Positions 30,183 through 41,095 of a DNA stretch of 64,000 nucleotides are shown here, piece by piece. The notes beneath the pieces are model-generated. The model was not told where the DNA came from. It saw nothing but the letters and a program-made list of their open reading frames with translations, and did not search any database. The first letter of the stretch is position 1. The number at the start of each line of letters is the position of its first letter. This DNA is from Tetramitus jugosus. Taxonomy: Eukaryota > Heterolobosea > Eutetramitea > Acrasida > Vahlkampfiidae. The DNA is taken from positions 372,001-436,000 of the forward strand of contig OW569376.1 of NCBI GenBank assembly GCA_937625935.1. The letters are read 5' to 3'. The translations under genes were made by a program, and so were the position numbers.

Positions 30183-30537
30183 GATTAATTCTCCAATTGA
30201 TTTTTTTTGTGTGTTTGCTGGCAGAGGTGACGATTTGTTTGTGTGGAGCGTGTGCGCAATCAATCTTGCTTTTTTTCCAGCGTCGGGAAACTCTCAATAC
30301 CGACACTGCAAACGCAAGCTGGGGACAACACAAAGCCCAAAATTGATGCTAGAGTCGGGTGTTCGGTTAATTTGTATTTCCGACAAATGCAGTCAACTGC
30401 GTGTTACAATGAAATCGCCCGACCCAAGCGAAAACTGACGGAGGGATTTCCCTACAAGACTCGTTGTTGTAATCTCCATCACCATCTCAAAACACCTTTT
30501 GAGAAAAATTGAAAAAGTAGAAATATCACTAAAATTC
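30183..30537. other. divergent spacer
   Basis: This spacer holds the promoters of the paired-cysteine gene (minus) and the inferred five-exon gene (plus). Plus-strand frames here look random. No element is recognised. Confidence 0.35.
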
Positions 30538-31641
30538 ATGAATTTGAAGGCCTACTTTCTCGTCCCTTTTCTCTTGTTTTGTTGTTACAAGTGAACGCTG
30601 TACCTTATCTTTGTCCAAGAGGGCTGTTTATAGAGGAGAAACCATCAACGTTACAGTTTCTGGGGACAGTTCCACCTCTGCTCAGCTCAAGATTATCGCC
30701 AAGTATCAGTAGGATCTGATGTAGTAGTCGTTCAATGACAGTGGATCCTCGAAGTGAATTCTCATTGTCATTAGAATGCCAAGCGTGTACTACATCGTGT
30801 GAGTACTGCTTATGTTTTAATGCGGGTACATTCAGCTGCGGTGATGAGTTAAGAAAGTTCTGTTTGATGAGTAAAATCCTCGATCCCGCAGAGGGAAGCA
30901 CTGTTGGATCAAATACTTCTATTATTACAATGGATTATGATGTCTCAGGGGTGAGTAGATATGATATTGGAGAAAGTTGGACGATAATGAATCCTTCTCT
31001 TTCCTCATCAGATCGAAAGATGGTTTTGAGCGGTGGTTCTAAACCCATAAACTCTATGCGCAGCAAGATCCTTCTTTGGGCAGACACAGATTGCTTGTCT
31101 GTGCTGGCTAGTTCAGGTACATTATGATTTCCTTCTGCCGGTTCTTCAAGTTGCCCTCCACCACAAACTCCATCCATCACTGCCCCATCAGCTGGAGCAA
31201 AGTTCACTGTTGGTCAGCAGAATAGAAGTTCTTGGTCTGGATTGACTGAATATCCTGTTGTTTATGTGAACATCTTTGGAGGAGGAGGATTGGCAATTAG
31301 CGAACCCCTATTCTCTGTGAACATTCCAGACACAACAACATTCTATGATTGGACTCCCCCTGCTGACGAGTATGTCAACTCTGGAACTTACATTCTATTC
31401 TTTCGCAGCAGTTCCAACTGGAATGGAGAGTGTTCATTGGGTGATCAAGTTATGAGGAGTGATACCTTCTCTATTGCAGTACCTCCTTCTGCGTCGCAAG
31501 TTGTTCAACCATCCGAATCTAGTCTGGGAAGCAACCCTACTCAAGTTATGATCGTAAGTCTGGCTGATTGGCCTCATACTGGTTTAGCCTTTTTTCCAGG
31601 CATGCACTAGAAGTAAGAACACGGTTACTTATCAAAAATAA
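30538..31641 (+). CDS. inferred secreted cysteine-rich protein, five exons with very short introns
   Basis: No single frame is open, but one splice model removes every stop with consistent phases: exons 30538-30590, 30634-30702, 30755-31116, 31192-31553, 31600-31641; introns of 43, 52, 75 and 46 bases. The last is textbook (GTAAGT...TTTTCCAG); the third (GTACAT...CCCCATCAG) removes an in-frame TGA at 31125. The ~295-residue product starts with a signal peptide (MNLKAYFLVPFLLFCCY), then a beta-rich segment (GETINVTVSGDSSTSAQLKI), a cysteine cluster (ECQACTTSCEYCLCFN), Ser-rich regions and a Gly-rich block. The first two introns have weak signals, so the N-terminal exons are tentative; a decaying gene is the alternative. 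An AATAAA follows closely. Confidence 0.5.
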
Positions 31642-31882
31642 AACTTTCATGAGAAGACCTTGAGAACATCCTTGTTGTCCATATATGTCCTTGAAAGCTC
31701 GTGTTTCCTAATCACATTGATGGCTGATTCTCATTCACATTGAACATTGTCCAGTTTCATTGAACTATCGTTGGGTTGAAGGACAGTTTACAAAGGATAC
31801 GGATGGACGTTGATTCGCATCACTGGGAATCGCCAACTCGGATTGACAGTAACATAACCAAAACAATACTAATCCCAAGAGA

Positions 31883-32794
31883 ATGATGTCCCAAGTATTG
31901 TTATTTGTCTGTTGTTTGCTATTCCTTCTTCATTGTCTCCATGGTTTGACTGAAACTACTTCTCTGATGACAATGCCAGATCTGACAAATACTACTGAAC
32001 CAAGGTCTGTAAAATCATGCAGTTGTGTGGCTTGCATGTGCCCAGGAAGTACTTCTGACTGTCCCATTACCATTTCAGACTACGCGTCAACTTCACAACG
32101 CTGTGGTGAGGGATCTAGGGTGAGAATAGACACCTTAGGATCTGAATCAACAGATGGGAGTGCCTATCGAGTATTCACAGTAGATCAGGAGAATTTCAAT
32201 TTGTTCCAGAGAGGTCAAAGCTTTAGTTACTTCACTTCTCTATCTACTCCTTCAAGTGTTTCTTGCTTTATTGCTTCGTCGTTTATTGTTGTAGATCCAG
32301 CCTCTGTTTATGTCATTTTTCAGTGCATGAATTCAATTTACAATTGTCCAGTGAAGTATGATCTTTCAGGATCATGTGTCGCAGGAAAGGCCACAACTGC
32401 CGAGGTTCTAACTTCTTCTGCTTCCGTACAGAAGAATCAATTGTTTTCTGTCAGTGTGGTACTAAAGGACTCAAGCGGTAGAGAAGATATTTATTCTGAG
32501 GGAGTTGTGACTCTGAGCAAGAAAATTGGCCCTGGCTCTCTATTCGGAAGTACCACCGCAACAGTTAATAGTGGAGTAGCACAATTCTCTGGAATGTCCT
32601 TCGACATGGAAGGTACCTATTCATTGGTGGCTACATTTGGTTCCCAAGTTTCAGGCGACAGCTCAGCCATCAATGTCCAAAAGAAACCCGTGCCACCGCC
32701 ATCACCACCATTTCCACCAGTGGTGAACACAGGTATCATCTTTGCTCCGGCAATCTGGGTCATGCTCTTGTGTTTCATTCTCCATTTCTTGTGA
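31883..32794 (+). CDS. secreted or GPI-anchored cysteine-rich surface protein
   Basis: The 303-residue protein has a signal peptide (VLLFVCCLLFLLHCLHGLTE), a cysteine-dense N-terminal part (CSCVACMCPGSTSDC), then a Ser/Val-rich beta-type domain with scattered cysteines, an Ig-like stretch (about 185-265, including SVSVVLKDSSGREDIYSEGV), a proline hinge (KKPVPPPSPPFPPV) and a hydrophobic C-terminal end after a small-residue site, which fits a GPI-attachment signal. No known adhesin family is recognised. It lies directly downstream of another secreted cysteine-rich gene in the same direction, so the two may form a small cluster of surface proteins. Confidence 0.75.
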   Translation: MMSQVLLFVCCLLFLLHCLHGLTETTSLMTMPDLTNTTEPRSVKSCSCVACMCPGSTSDCPITISDYASTSQRCGEGSRVRIDTLGSESTDGSAYRVFTVDQENFNLFQRGQSFSYFTSLSTPSSVSCFIASSFIVVDPASVYVIFQCMNSIYNCPVKYDLSGSCVAGKATTAEVLTSSASVQKNQLFSVSVVLKDSSGREDIYSEGVVTLSKKIGPGSLFGSTTATVNSGVAQFSGMSFDMEGTYSLVATFGSQVSGDSSAINVQKKPVPPPSPPFPPVVNTGIIFAPAIWVMLLCFILHFL

Positions 32795-33021
32795 GCACAT
32801 TCTCTCCACTATTCACAGAATAAATGACCATGTAGCCAAGTAGCACCATCAATTTACCAATGCCCCACTTCTGAGATTCAACATTTTGCATGAACTCTTT
32901 TCTCCGAATCCTTCCAATTTTTCACACCAACTCACACAGCGCTCTTTGAACTCGCATGTTTTTTGGCACCACCAAAGTCAAAAAAAAAAACAACACATAA
33001 AGCACAAAGAAGAAACTTGCA

Positions 33022-36000
33022 ATGAGCGATAGCACAAAACAGACGCACAAGTCCTACAAGGGACCACGTGCGGGTGTGAAAGCCGACAAGAAAGATGTCA
33101 AAGAAAAGAAAAAGCTTGGATTGTCAACTGATCGTTTCAACTCGAAAGCTTTTGCCTTTTCCAATGGTGTTGCTCAATCAGGAAAGTTGCGCAAATCATT
33201 GGACGTGATGCAAAAGAAACTTCATGTCAAGATTGAGAATAGAGTGTACGGTGAACCACCTCCAAAGCTCGTTGCTGTGGTTGGTCCACCACAATCCGGA
33301 AAGAGCACGCTCATCAAGTCATTGGTGAAGCATTATACGAAGAACAAGTTGTCTGAGGTGACAGGTCCCATTACGGTGAAGACTGGTAAGACGAGACAAA
33401 CGTTTTTTGAGTGTCCAAATGATTTGAATGCCATGATTGATATTTCAAAGGTTGCTGATTTGGTGATTCTTGTGATTGATGCGAGCTATGGTTTTGAAAT
33501 GGTATGAAGATATTTCTTTTTTATGTTGTTAGTTGATTTGATGATTTTTTGGTGTGCTCACACACAAGACTTTTTTTTCACAGGAATCATTTGAATTTTT
33601 GAACGTTTTGCAAACACATGGTTTTACAAGAGTACTCGGTGTGATGACACATTTGGACAAGGTGAAAAAGACGAGACAAGTGAGACAGTTGAAGAAGCGA
33701 ATGAAGCAAAGATTTTGGACCGAAGTTTGTGACGGTGCCAAATTGTTTTACATTTCTGGTACGAGAGGTCAATTGTACACTCCTAGAGAAACACTCAATC
33801 TTTCCAGATACATTACCATTATTAAGCCTAGACCATTGACATGGAGAGCGTCTCATCCAGGTGTGTTGGTTGATCGATTTGAAGACATCACTGATCCTGA
33901 AGAGATTAGACAAAATCAGTACGTCAATAGACATGTGTGTCTGTATGGCTTTGTTCGTGGTACATTCTTGAGAAATGGTATGCCTGTCCATATTCCTGGC
34001 TGTGGTGATTTCCAAATGAAGGAAATTACGAGCTTGGATGATCCGTTGCCAATGGAGGACAAGCAGAAGGGAAAGCTGAAGAGTGATAAAAAGAGAGGCA
34101 TCTATGGTCCAATGAGTAATATGGGAGATTTGTTCTATGATAAAGACAGTGTCTACATTGAGATGGATGATGCTGAGGAAGAGGAGTTTGACAATGGAAA
34201 GCATTTGAGTCAAGAACAGGCAGTTCAAAGAATGCAACAAAAGAAGCTCGTTCAATCAATCATGAGGAAGTCTGACAGTGCCCTCGATGAAAAACTTCAG
34301 AGCCAATCTGTCAAATTGTTCGCAAAGGCAAGCAAGCCAATCGAACTGAAAGAAGAAGACAGTGACGATGAAGAAAATTTCAAAGAAGAAGATTTTGAAA
34401 ATGAGGACAGTGATGCAGAGGACGATGGTAGTGACGGTGATGATGACGATGTCAAGGTCGAAGAAGATCCAAACAGAGTCAGAAGAAGGGCAACATTTGC
34501 TGATGACAGCGAAGCCAAGGAAACCAAATCTGAAAAGGTTGAATATGATGAGGAAGATGACGATGAAAATGCAGATGATGAAGACGTGTTCGATCCAAGC
34601 AAGGGTTCTCTGCGCGTTGGTAAATCTGGAATGTTCGAAGAAGACGAAGATGAAAAAGAAGAATTGAGTGATTTAGAGGATGCTGACGGATTGGGTGATG
34701 CTGCTCAAAAATGGAAGGAGAAGATGATTGAGCATGCTTCTAGCGCCTTTTACTCGACAGATGTGAGTATTCAGAACCTTGTCTATGGCGATTCACTTGA
34801 AATGAGAAAAAAGAAGAAACCTGCCAGCAGCGAAATTTTTGATAGAGACCTCGAAGAGGAAGGAAATTTGTTTGACTTGGCAAAGAGAATCTCCCACAAT
34901 AGAAGCAAGCAGACCCAAGACACTGAAGAAGTTGAAGACATCAATGAGGAGGATCGAACTATCACTCAAGCTGAACCTGAAGATTTGGATTATGATTGGA
35001 ATGACGCTGATTTCCGTGAGACTATCCGAAACAAGTTTGTGACGGGAGATTGGTCTTCAAGAAGAGATGCTGCCTCTCACGGCGCAGCAAAGCCAAAGGC
35101 AGATGCTGACAGTGCCATGAGTGATGACGAGAATGATGAGGGTGAGAACAATGGTGTTGAGGTAGATTATGGTGACAACGACGAGGAGTCTCTCGAAAGA
35201 AAGAGAGAAGAAAAGAAGAAACAGTTCGATCAAACCTTTGATAAGATTAAATCAAAGGATGGTGATGATGAGGATGATGAAGAAGATAATGATCCTAATG
35301 GTCTAACTGTTGAGAAGTGGAGACGGAAGCAACTTGAAGATGATCCACAGACAGTTCTTAACAAAACCGAGTTCGACGGAATGAACAAACAACTGAGAGA
35401 GCAGATTGAAGGTTTTGCTCCTGGAACTTATGTTCGTATTGAAATCACTGATTTTCCACCAGAGTTTGTTCAAAATGTTGACTTCAAGAATCCTATTCTT
35501 GTTGGTGGCATGCATCAAGAGGAGTGTCGTATGGGTTTTATCAAGTTGAGAATGAAGAGACATCGTTGGTTCCCAAAGACCTTGAAGAACAAGGATCCAT
35601 TGATCTTCAGTATTGGATGGCGGCGGTTCCAATCCATTCCAACATATTGTGTTCAAGATGTGAACGGTAGACATAGATCTGTTAAGTACACACCTGATCA
35701 TATGCATTGTATTGCTGCTATCTATGGTCCATATATGCCACAAAACACTGGTATGATTGCCTTCCAGAACCTCTCGAACAAGGTTGACACATTCAGAGTT
35801 GCAGCAACTGGTTATGTCATGGAAATTGATCAAAACTTCCAGATTGTTAAGAAGCTCAAATTGATTGGTTATCCAAAGAAGGTGCACAAGAATACTGCTT
35901 TCATCTCAAAGATGTTCAACAGTTCTCTCGAAATTGCAAAGTATGAGGGAGCATCTTTACGTACCGTGAGTGGTATTCGTGGTCAGGTAAAGAAGGCACT

Positions 36001-36640
36001 CAAGCATGGCGACGACGGAGATTTCCGTGCTACTTTCGAAGACAAGATTCTAATGAGTGATATCGTATTCTTGAGAACTTGGTACCAGTTGGAATTAGAC
36101 AAGTTCTACAATCCAGTCTTGAACCACCTGACAAAGAAGTGGTATGCAATGAGAACAGTGTATCAGTTGAGAAAACTGAGAGGTGAGAGTATTCCAGTTA
36201 ACAAGGATTCCCAGTACCGACCTATCGAGGCTCGTTCAACTGTCGGTCATGACCAAACTTTCATTCCAAAGGCAAACCTTCTCAAGAAGCTTCCTTTCGC
36301 TGCTCAACACAAGAAGGTAGTCGAAAGTACAGGTCTGACAGATGACTTAAAGAAGCATCTGGGAACAAAGGCACCTATCCATGGTTTGACAACCGCATTG
36401 ATGAGCGACAAGGAAGTGGCCCGGGCAAATATGCTCAGAAAGATGCAAGCCATTGATGCAGACAGAAGAAAGAAGCAACAGAAACTTGATGCTAAGCATC
36501 AATTGAAGTTGAAGCAGCAAGAAGTCAAGGAAGAGAGGTTGAGAAACCAGAAGAAGAATATGACGAAGAAGCGTAAATACATTGAACAGGAGATGAGAAG
36601 AGTTAAGAAGGCCAAGTACATCGTGGATGACTCGAAATAA
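33022..36640 (+). CDS. BMS1: ribosome biogenesis GTPase Bms1
   Basis: Bms1 is the GTPase of the small-subunit processome that works with Rcl1 in early 18S rRNA processing in the nucleolus. Exon 1 is 33022-33501, the intron 33502-33583 (82 bases, GTATGA...TTCACAG), and exon 2 33584-36640; 1178 residues, close to yeast Bms1. The P-loop is VVGPPQSGKSTLIKSL (about residue 87-102), with the DLVILVIDASYGFEM switch region ending at the splice and THLDKVKK (THxD guanine-specificity motif) just after it. An acidic central region (about 440-700) precedes the C-terminal AARP2/Tsr1-like domain (FKNPILVGGMHQEECRMGFI; GWRRFQSIPTYCVQDVNGRH). The end is highly basic and coiled. All family parts are present. 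Confidence 0.96.
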
Positions 36641-36775
36641 ACAGCCACAATTCCTGTCAATGATTTTATTTTGTCAGCTGTCAACTGTAAATCGGACCAG
36701 CCACTTAGTCCGTTTTTACGAAGAGTGCTCAACGGTTTTTGCAGCTCGAAAAGTTTGTTCACAAACGAAAGGTAA

Positions 36776-39700
36776 ATGATGGATCGAATGTCCAACTATA
36801 TGAGTCGTTCTCTTCAACATCCATCGTACATACGAATGAATGGACTGTACTCCCAGCAGGATGCAAAACTGAGTCCTGTTTCTTCGGGGACCAAGCACAA
36901 GGAACTCCCATTTCAGAGCATTATTCCGAAGAATGGTAGTATGGATAGTTTGGATTATGAAGAAGATCAACAACCATTAACCAGTAGAAGAGACTTTAGT
37001 CAACCTAGATTATCGAGCAATGAAACTATGGTGGGAGCCAATTTCCAAACTGTGGTTCGAATTCGTCCTTCTGCGAAAGGCAGTGGTGTTCCCGACGAGA
37101 ATGCATCTTCTTTGAAGATTATTAATATGGACGAGGATATGAAAACTCTAATAGTTAATCGAAATTTAGGCACTGCTGTATCTGACAGATATCCAACCTA
37201 TCAATTCACTTTCGATCGAGTATTCGACGAGTATACGAATCAACAAATATTCTATCAATCTACATGTCGTCCGTTGGTTCGAGGGTTATTCAGTGGAAAT
37301 AATTCCACAATATTTGCTTATGGTCAAACACGATCTGGTAAGAAACACACACTTGAAGGTGTTCTCGACAGCGACCGAAGAGGTATTATTCCTCGTGTTG
37401 TTGAGGATATATTTGCCACTCTTCGCACGTTGGATCAATCAATGAATGCCCCGAAATTTAATGTCAAAGTGTGCTATATTCAAGTCTACAATGATGTAGT
37501 GTCTGATCTTTTGAACCCCAATACTCACAATTTGAAAATTATTGATGACAAGTCGAAAACTGCTTCTCATATTTCTGGGGCGAAGTACAGAATTTTGAAA
37601 GATCCATCTGATATCTACAACATATTAAAATCAGGAAGGAACAATAGAGGGGTAGCAAGTGGTGTGAAACCACCTGATCTCTACGCTAGAAGCCACTCAG
37701 TTCTATCAATTATGTTGGAACAAGTGGGCATGAACTCTACTAACTTGCTAAAGAGTAAGATTCACTTCGTCACTTTAGCTGGAGCCGAAAGAGCCCGAGA
37801 TTTCGCAGGCATATCGAGTAATTCCTCTAAGAGTGATGACGGCGCTAAAATTGCTATGACATTTAATGCTTTAGCCACTATCATTGCTTTCTTAAGTAGG
37901 AGCGGAAGTAGGCACATTCCCTATCGAGACTCGAAGCTGACACATATACTGAAGGATAGCTTAAGCAACAATGCTCTTTGTTTATTTATTGCAACTATCT
38001 ATCCTATACAAGAGAATTACAATGAAACCCTTGCTTCTTTGAAGTATGCTTCGAGGATTAGACAGAGTTCAACTCTGATAACAACAATATCACCAAGTAG
38101 CGCTGATGGTGAAATCAATACTTTTATGGGGAGTAATGATTCAACAAATTCCTCCTACGACAACCATAGAGCAAGAATGAGCGAAAGGTCTCAAAGTGTT
38201 CCCAATCTAGGGATAGTGCGGAAACCAGAAAGACAGTCTTCTCACCCATCATTGATAATTGACCGCCCGTTACAAGTTCAACGACAAGATCAGAAGCTTA
38301 GTCAGATAGTCGATTCACCTGTTGTCCAGCAATCCCCTCGGTCAACCCACTTTCAACCAAAGAGTCCATCCTCAGAGCTGATCAGCATACGATCGCCCAT
38401 CAGACCTCAACAACTTCAGTTTTCCCCTGCTCGAAGCGATGTTGTATTTGATGAATACACAAGATCACCGAGTGGTCAAGACGAGGAACTGAAAAGGGAA
38501 TTGTTACTATCTCCAAGTAAGATTGCAACCGAGTTACGCGATGAGAACGAAAGTTTGAAAGAAGCAATCTGTAACATGAAGATCGAGATAGAAGAATTGA
38601 ACAATCAAAAAGAGGAATACAAATCCCAGAGTGAGAAATTGAATCAGATTGTAAAAAAATTAGCTCAGGAGAGATTGACTTTCAAACAAAGCTATGAAGA
38701 ATTCGAGGAGGAAAACAATAGATTGAAGAAAGAAATAAGCAACATGGCGGAGAGACTAGACACTCAACAACCTGATTCCCCTTCACCTATGAAAGTTGGG
38801 GAGATTTATACTGAAAATTTACGTCTGGACAAGGAAGTTAGTGAGCTGAAAGGTATGATGCTGAAAGTATCGAATAACTTGGCATCAGCAGAAATTGAAA
38901 ATCTCAAGTTGAAGACAAATATAGAAGAACTTACTATTTCAAACGAGGAATTGAGTGAGAAGAAACAACATCTGGAAAAGATCGTCACAGTTAAGGGAGG
39001 AGAATTGATTGAACTACAGAAAACATTAGATCAATTAAGATTTAATACTCCTGTAAGAAGCAAATCGCCGTTGAAGATATTAGCAAGAAGTGCCTCTTCA
39101 CCTTCTGTATCTGTCGCCTTTAGCCCTTCCTCTGATGCCTCTGTCAATACAGATATCTCTTCTGTTGATGCAGCTATAGTTGTCAGTGAAGTGGAAGATA
39201 TTGTCCAACGTTCCAAAGAATTAGAAGAGACTATCGATCGCCTTGAATTGAGAGTTGCTGGATTAATGGAGGAGAAGGAAAGAAGCAACCTTAATCTAGC
39301 CAAACGAGAGGAAGAATTAAGTGAAATCCATGTTGAGATTGAAAAATTGACTACACTGCTTCCTGGTAACAATATAGTAGGTGGACAACTGTCTCTCTTA
39401 TCTTCAATATCGGAACTAAGTTCCAATATGAACCGATTGAGAGAAGAGCGAAATGAACTTAAATCCAAATTAATCGTTGCAGAAGCAAGGATGACTGCAA
39501 GTAGTGACAAGTTTGAAAAGAAAAGGCAAGATTATGAATCAGATGTTAGAGTATTGACCGAAAATGTTCAGAAGTTGATCAATGAGTTGAGGATAGCCAA
39601 TGTGGAAAGTGAGAAATTGAGAGATTTAATGCCAGATAAAAAAGTGGAGGATGATCGTTTCTCTCTCTTATCTTCACTGTCCGAACTGAGTGTCAGTATG

Positions 39701-41059
39701 AATAGATTGAAAGAGGAAAATATTGAGCTTAAATCCAAACTTGCAACCGCGGAGATCAATCTTGCTGATCAAATCGAAGATTATGAGAAGAAAACCCAGT
39801 ATTATCAAACGCACATTAGTGAGTTAACAACAAGACTAGATAATAGAATAGAAGAAAGTAAGAAAAATAATATCGAGATTGGAAGATTAAAAGTCTCTGC
39901 ATCTGCACCTGATAGAAGGATAGAAGATGATCGCGTTTCTCTGATATCCTCTATCTCTGAATTAAATGCAAAGGTAAACGGGTTGAGAGATGAGAGAGAC
40001 GATCTGAAAGTAAAGATATCTATGATGGAGACCAATATTGCTCTTAGGATTGATGAATATGAAAAGAAGATTGAGATGTATGAAGGAGACATTAGGGTGT
40101 TGGCAATCAATTTAGAGAGCGCTATGGAAGCAATCTCCAAGCTCAAACAACACATTTTGACAATAGACAACGAACTCAATGTCGCGAACCAATCCTGTAA
40201 TTCTCAGTCAGAATTGATCGCTCAGTTTGAAACAGAAACAAAAGAGCTGGAGGCTGAAATAGAGACTCTCAGAAACGAATGTAGAATTAAGGATACAACT
40301 TTGTTAGAACAAAGCACCGAAATAGAGAACTTGAAACTGGATCTGAAATCAATGGACAATAGAGCGAAACAAATGGAGTCTGAACAGCTGATACTGAAGA
40401 ACCAAGTTGGCAACCTCAATGTCCACGTAGATTGTATTCAGAGTGAAAAGGACAATAATGGGGCGGAGTTAAATCGCCTTAAGATTGAAGTAGAAGAATT
40501 CTACGTCCAAGTAGGGGAGTTAGAAAAAGCAAAAGTAGTGTTGAATACTGAGAGGAATGACCTCCATAGCCAACTCAAATCGCTGCATCTTCAGATATCT
40601 GAGGAACAGAATGAAAGAAGGAAACTTCAACTTCAATTTGCAGATGCGAAATCCGAACTAGAATCCTTATCCTCAGAAAACACAGAAGCAAAGAACAAGA
40701 TGGTTCAGTATGAGCTAATTCTAATGGAGAAGAATTGTGAAATCGATAGACTCATGGTTTCGCTGTCCAAAGCAGAGGATTCGTACATGGCTATCGCTGA
40801 TAAATTGAATGTTGTTCAAGACACAAATTCTGAGGAGAAGAGCAGGTTAGAGCTCGAGATACTCAGATTGTATGATGAACTGTCTGACCGAAGTAAGCAA
40901 ATGCAATTGAAGGACGCTAGTTTGTTTGTGGCTAGCTCCGAGATGGAGAAGCTCAAAATGATCGTGGAAGACACAGAAAATGAATTAGAAAAGGTGAAAC
41001 AGGTCAACACAATAACAAGTAATGAAGTGAAGAGTATCATTCATTCATTTGGTCTGTAA
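36776..41059 (+). CDS. kinesin-like protein with degenerate motor and long coiled coil
   Basis: The 1427-residue protein has a kinesin fold from about residue 88 to 430: NFQTVVRIRPSAKG, TFDRVFDEYTNQQIFYQS, NNSTIFAYGQTRSGKKHT, IPYRDSKLTHILKDSLSNNA and NYNETLASLKYASRIR. The three nucleotide motifs are altered. The P-loop GQTGSGKT is GQTRSGKK (Lys190 replaces the Mg-binding Thr). Switch I NxxSSRSH is DLYARSH. Switch II DLAGSE is TLAGAE, losing the catalytic-loop Asp and Ser. ATP turnover is therefore doubtful. A Ser/Pro-rich linker follows (about 440-580), then coiled coil to the end, including three ~90-residue repeats (from about 870 to 1110). The head may bind microtubules passively while the coil scaffolds; this is inference. 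Confidence 0.88.
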   Translation: MMDRMSNYMSRSLQHPSYIRMNGLYSQQDAKLSPVSSGTKHKELPFQSIIPKNGSMDSLDYEEDQQPLTSRRDFSQPRLSSNETMVGANFQTVVRIRPSAKGSGVPDENASSLKIINMDEDMKTLIVNRNLGTAVSDRYPTYQFTFDRVFDEYTNQQIFYQSTCRPLVRGLFSGNNSTIFAYGQTRSGKKHTLEGVLDSDRRGIIPRVVEDIFATLRTLDQSMNAPKFNVKVCYIQVYNDVVSDLLNPNTHNLKIIDDKSKTASHISGAKYRILKDPSDIYNILKSGRNNRGVASGVKPPDLYARSHSVLSIMLEQVGMNSTNLLKSKIHFVTLAGAERARDFAGISSNSSKSDDGAKIAMTFNALATIIAFLSRSGSRHIPYRDSKLTHILKDSLSNNALCLFIATIYPIQENYNETLASLKYASRIRQSSTLITTISPSSADGEINTFMGSNDSTNSSYDNHRARMSERSQSVPNLGIVRKPERQSSHPSLIIDRPLQVQRQDQKLSQIVDSPVVQQSPRSTHFQPKSPSSELISIRSPIRPQQLQFSPARSDVVFDEYTRSPSGQDEELKRELLLSPSKIATELRDENESLKEAICNMKIEIEELNNQKEEYKSQSEKLNQIVKKLAQERLTFKQSYEEFEEENNRLKKEISNMAERLDTQQPDSPSPMKVGEIYTENLRLDKEVSELKGMMLKVSNNLASAEIENLKLKTNIEELTISNEELSEKKQHLEKIVTVKGGELIELQKTLDQLRFNTPVRSKSPLKILARSASSPSVSVAFSPSSDASVNTDISSVDAAIVVSEVEDIVQRSKELEETIDRLELRVAGLMEEKERSNLNLAKREEELSEIHVEIEKLTTLLPGNNIVGGQLSLLSSISELSSNMNRLREERNELKSKLIVAEARMTASSDKFEKKRQDYESDVRVLTENVQKLINELRIANVESEKLRDLMPDKKVEDDRFSLLSSLSELSVSMNRLKEENIELKSKLATAEINLADQIEDYEKKTQYYQTHISELTTRLDNRIEESKKNNIEIGRLKVSASAPDRRIEDDRVSLISSISELNAKVNGLRDERDDLKVKISMMETNIALRIDEYEKKIEMYEGDIRVLAINLESAMEAISKLKQHILTIDNELNVANQSCNSQSELIAQFETETKELEAEIETLRNECRIKDTTLLEQSTEIENLKLDLKSMDNRAKQMESEQLILKNQVGNLNVHVDCIQSEKDNNGAELNRLKIEVEEFYVQVGELEKAKVVLNTERNDLHSQLKSLHLQISEEQNERRKLQLQFADAKSELESLSSENTEAKNKMVQYELILMEKNCEIDRLMVSLSKAEDSYMAIADKLNVVQDTNSEEKSRLELEILRLYDELSDRSKQMQLKDASLFVASSEMEKLKMIVEDTENELEKVKQVNTITSNEVKSIIHSFGL
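39385..40130 (+). repeat. three tandem ~90-codon coiled-coil repeats
   Basis: Within the kinesin-like gene the unit beginning SLLSSISELSSNMNRLREER recurs as SLLSSLSELSVSMNRLKEEN and SLISSISELNAKVNGLRDER. Starts are about 39391, 39661 and 39937, a period of 270 then 276 bases. Each unit continues ELKSKL...YEKK...V/ISELT/VLT and ends with a (D)RR/K-x-EDD(R)-type link. Confidence 0.85.
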
Positions 41060-41095
41060 GCAGAGCTTCTCTCAAAGTAAATAAAATAGTTTAAT

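Noticed and set aside
31108-31127. In-frame TGA as a readthrough or selenocysteine codon
   Set aside because: A 75-base GT-AG intron in the right phase (31117-31191) explains it more simply, and no SECIS-like hairpin was evident.
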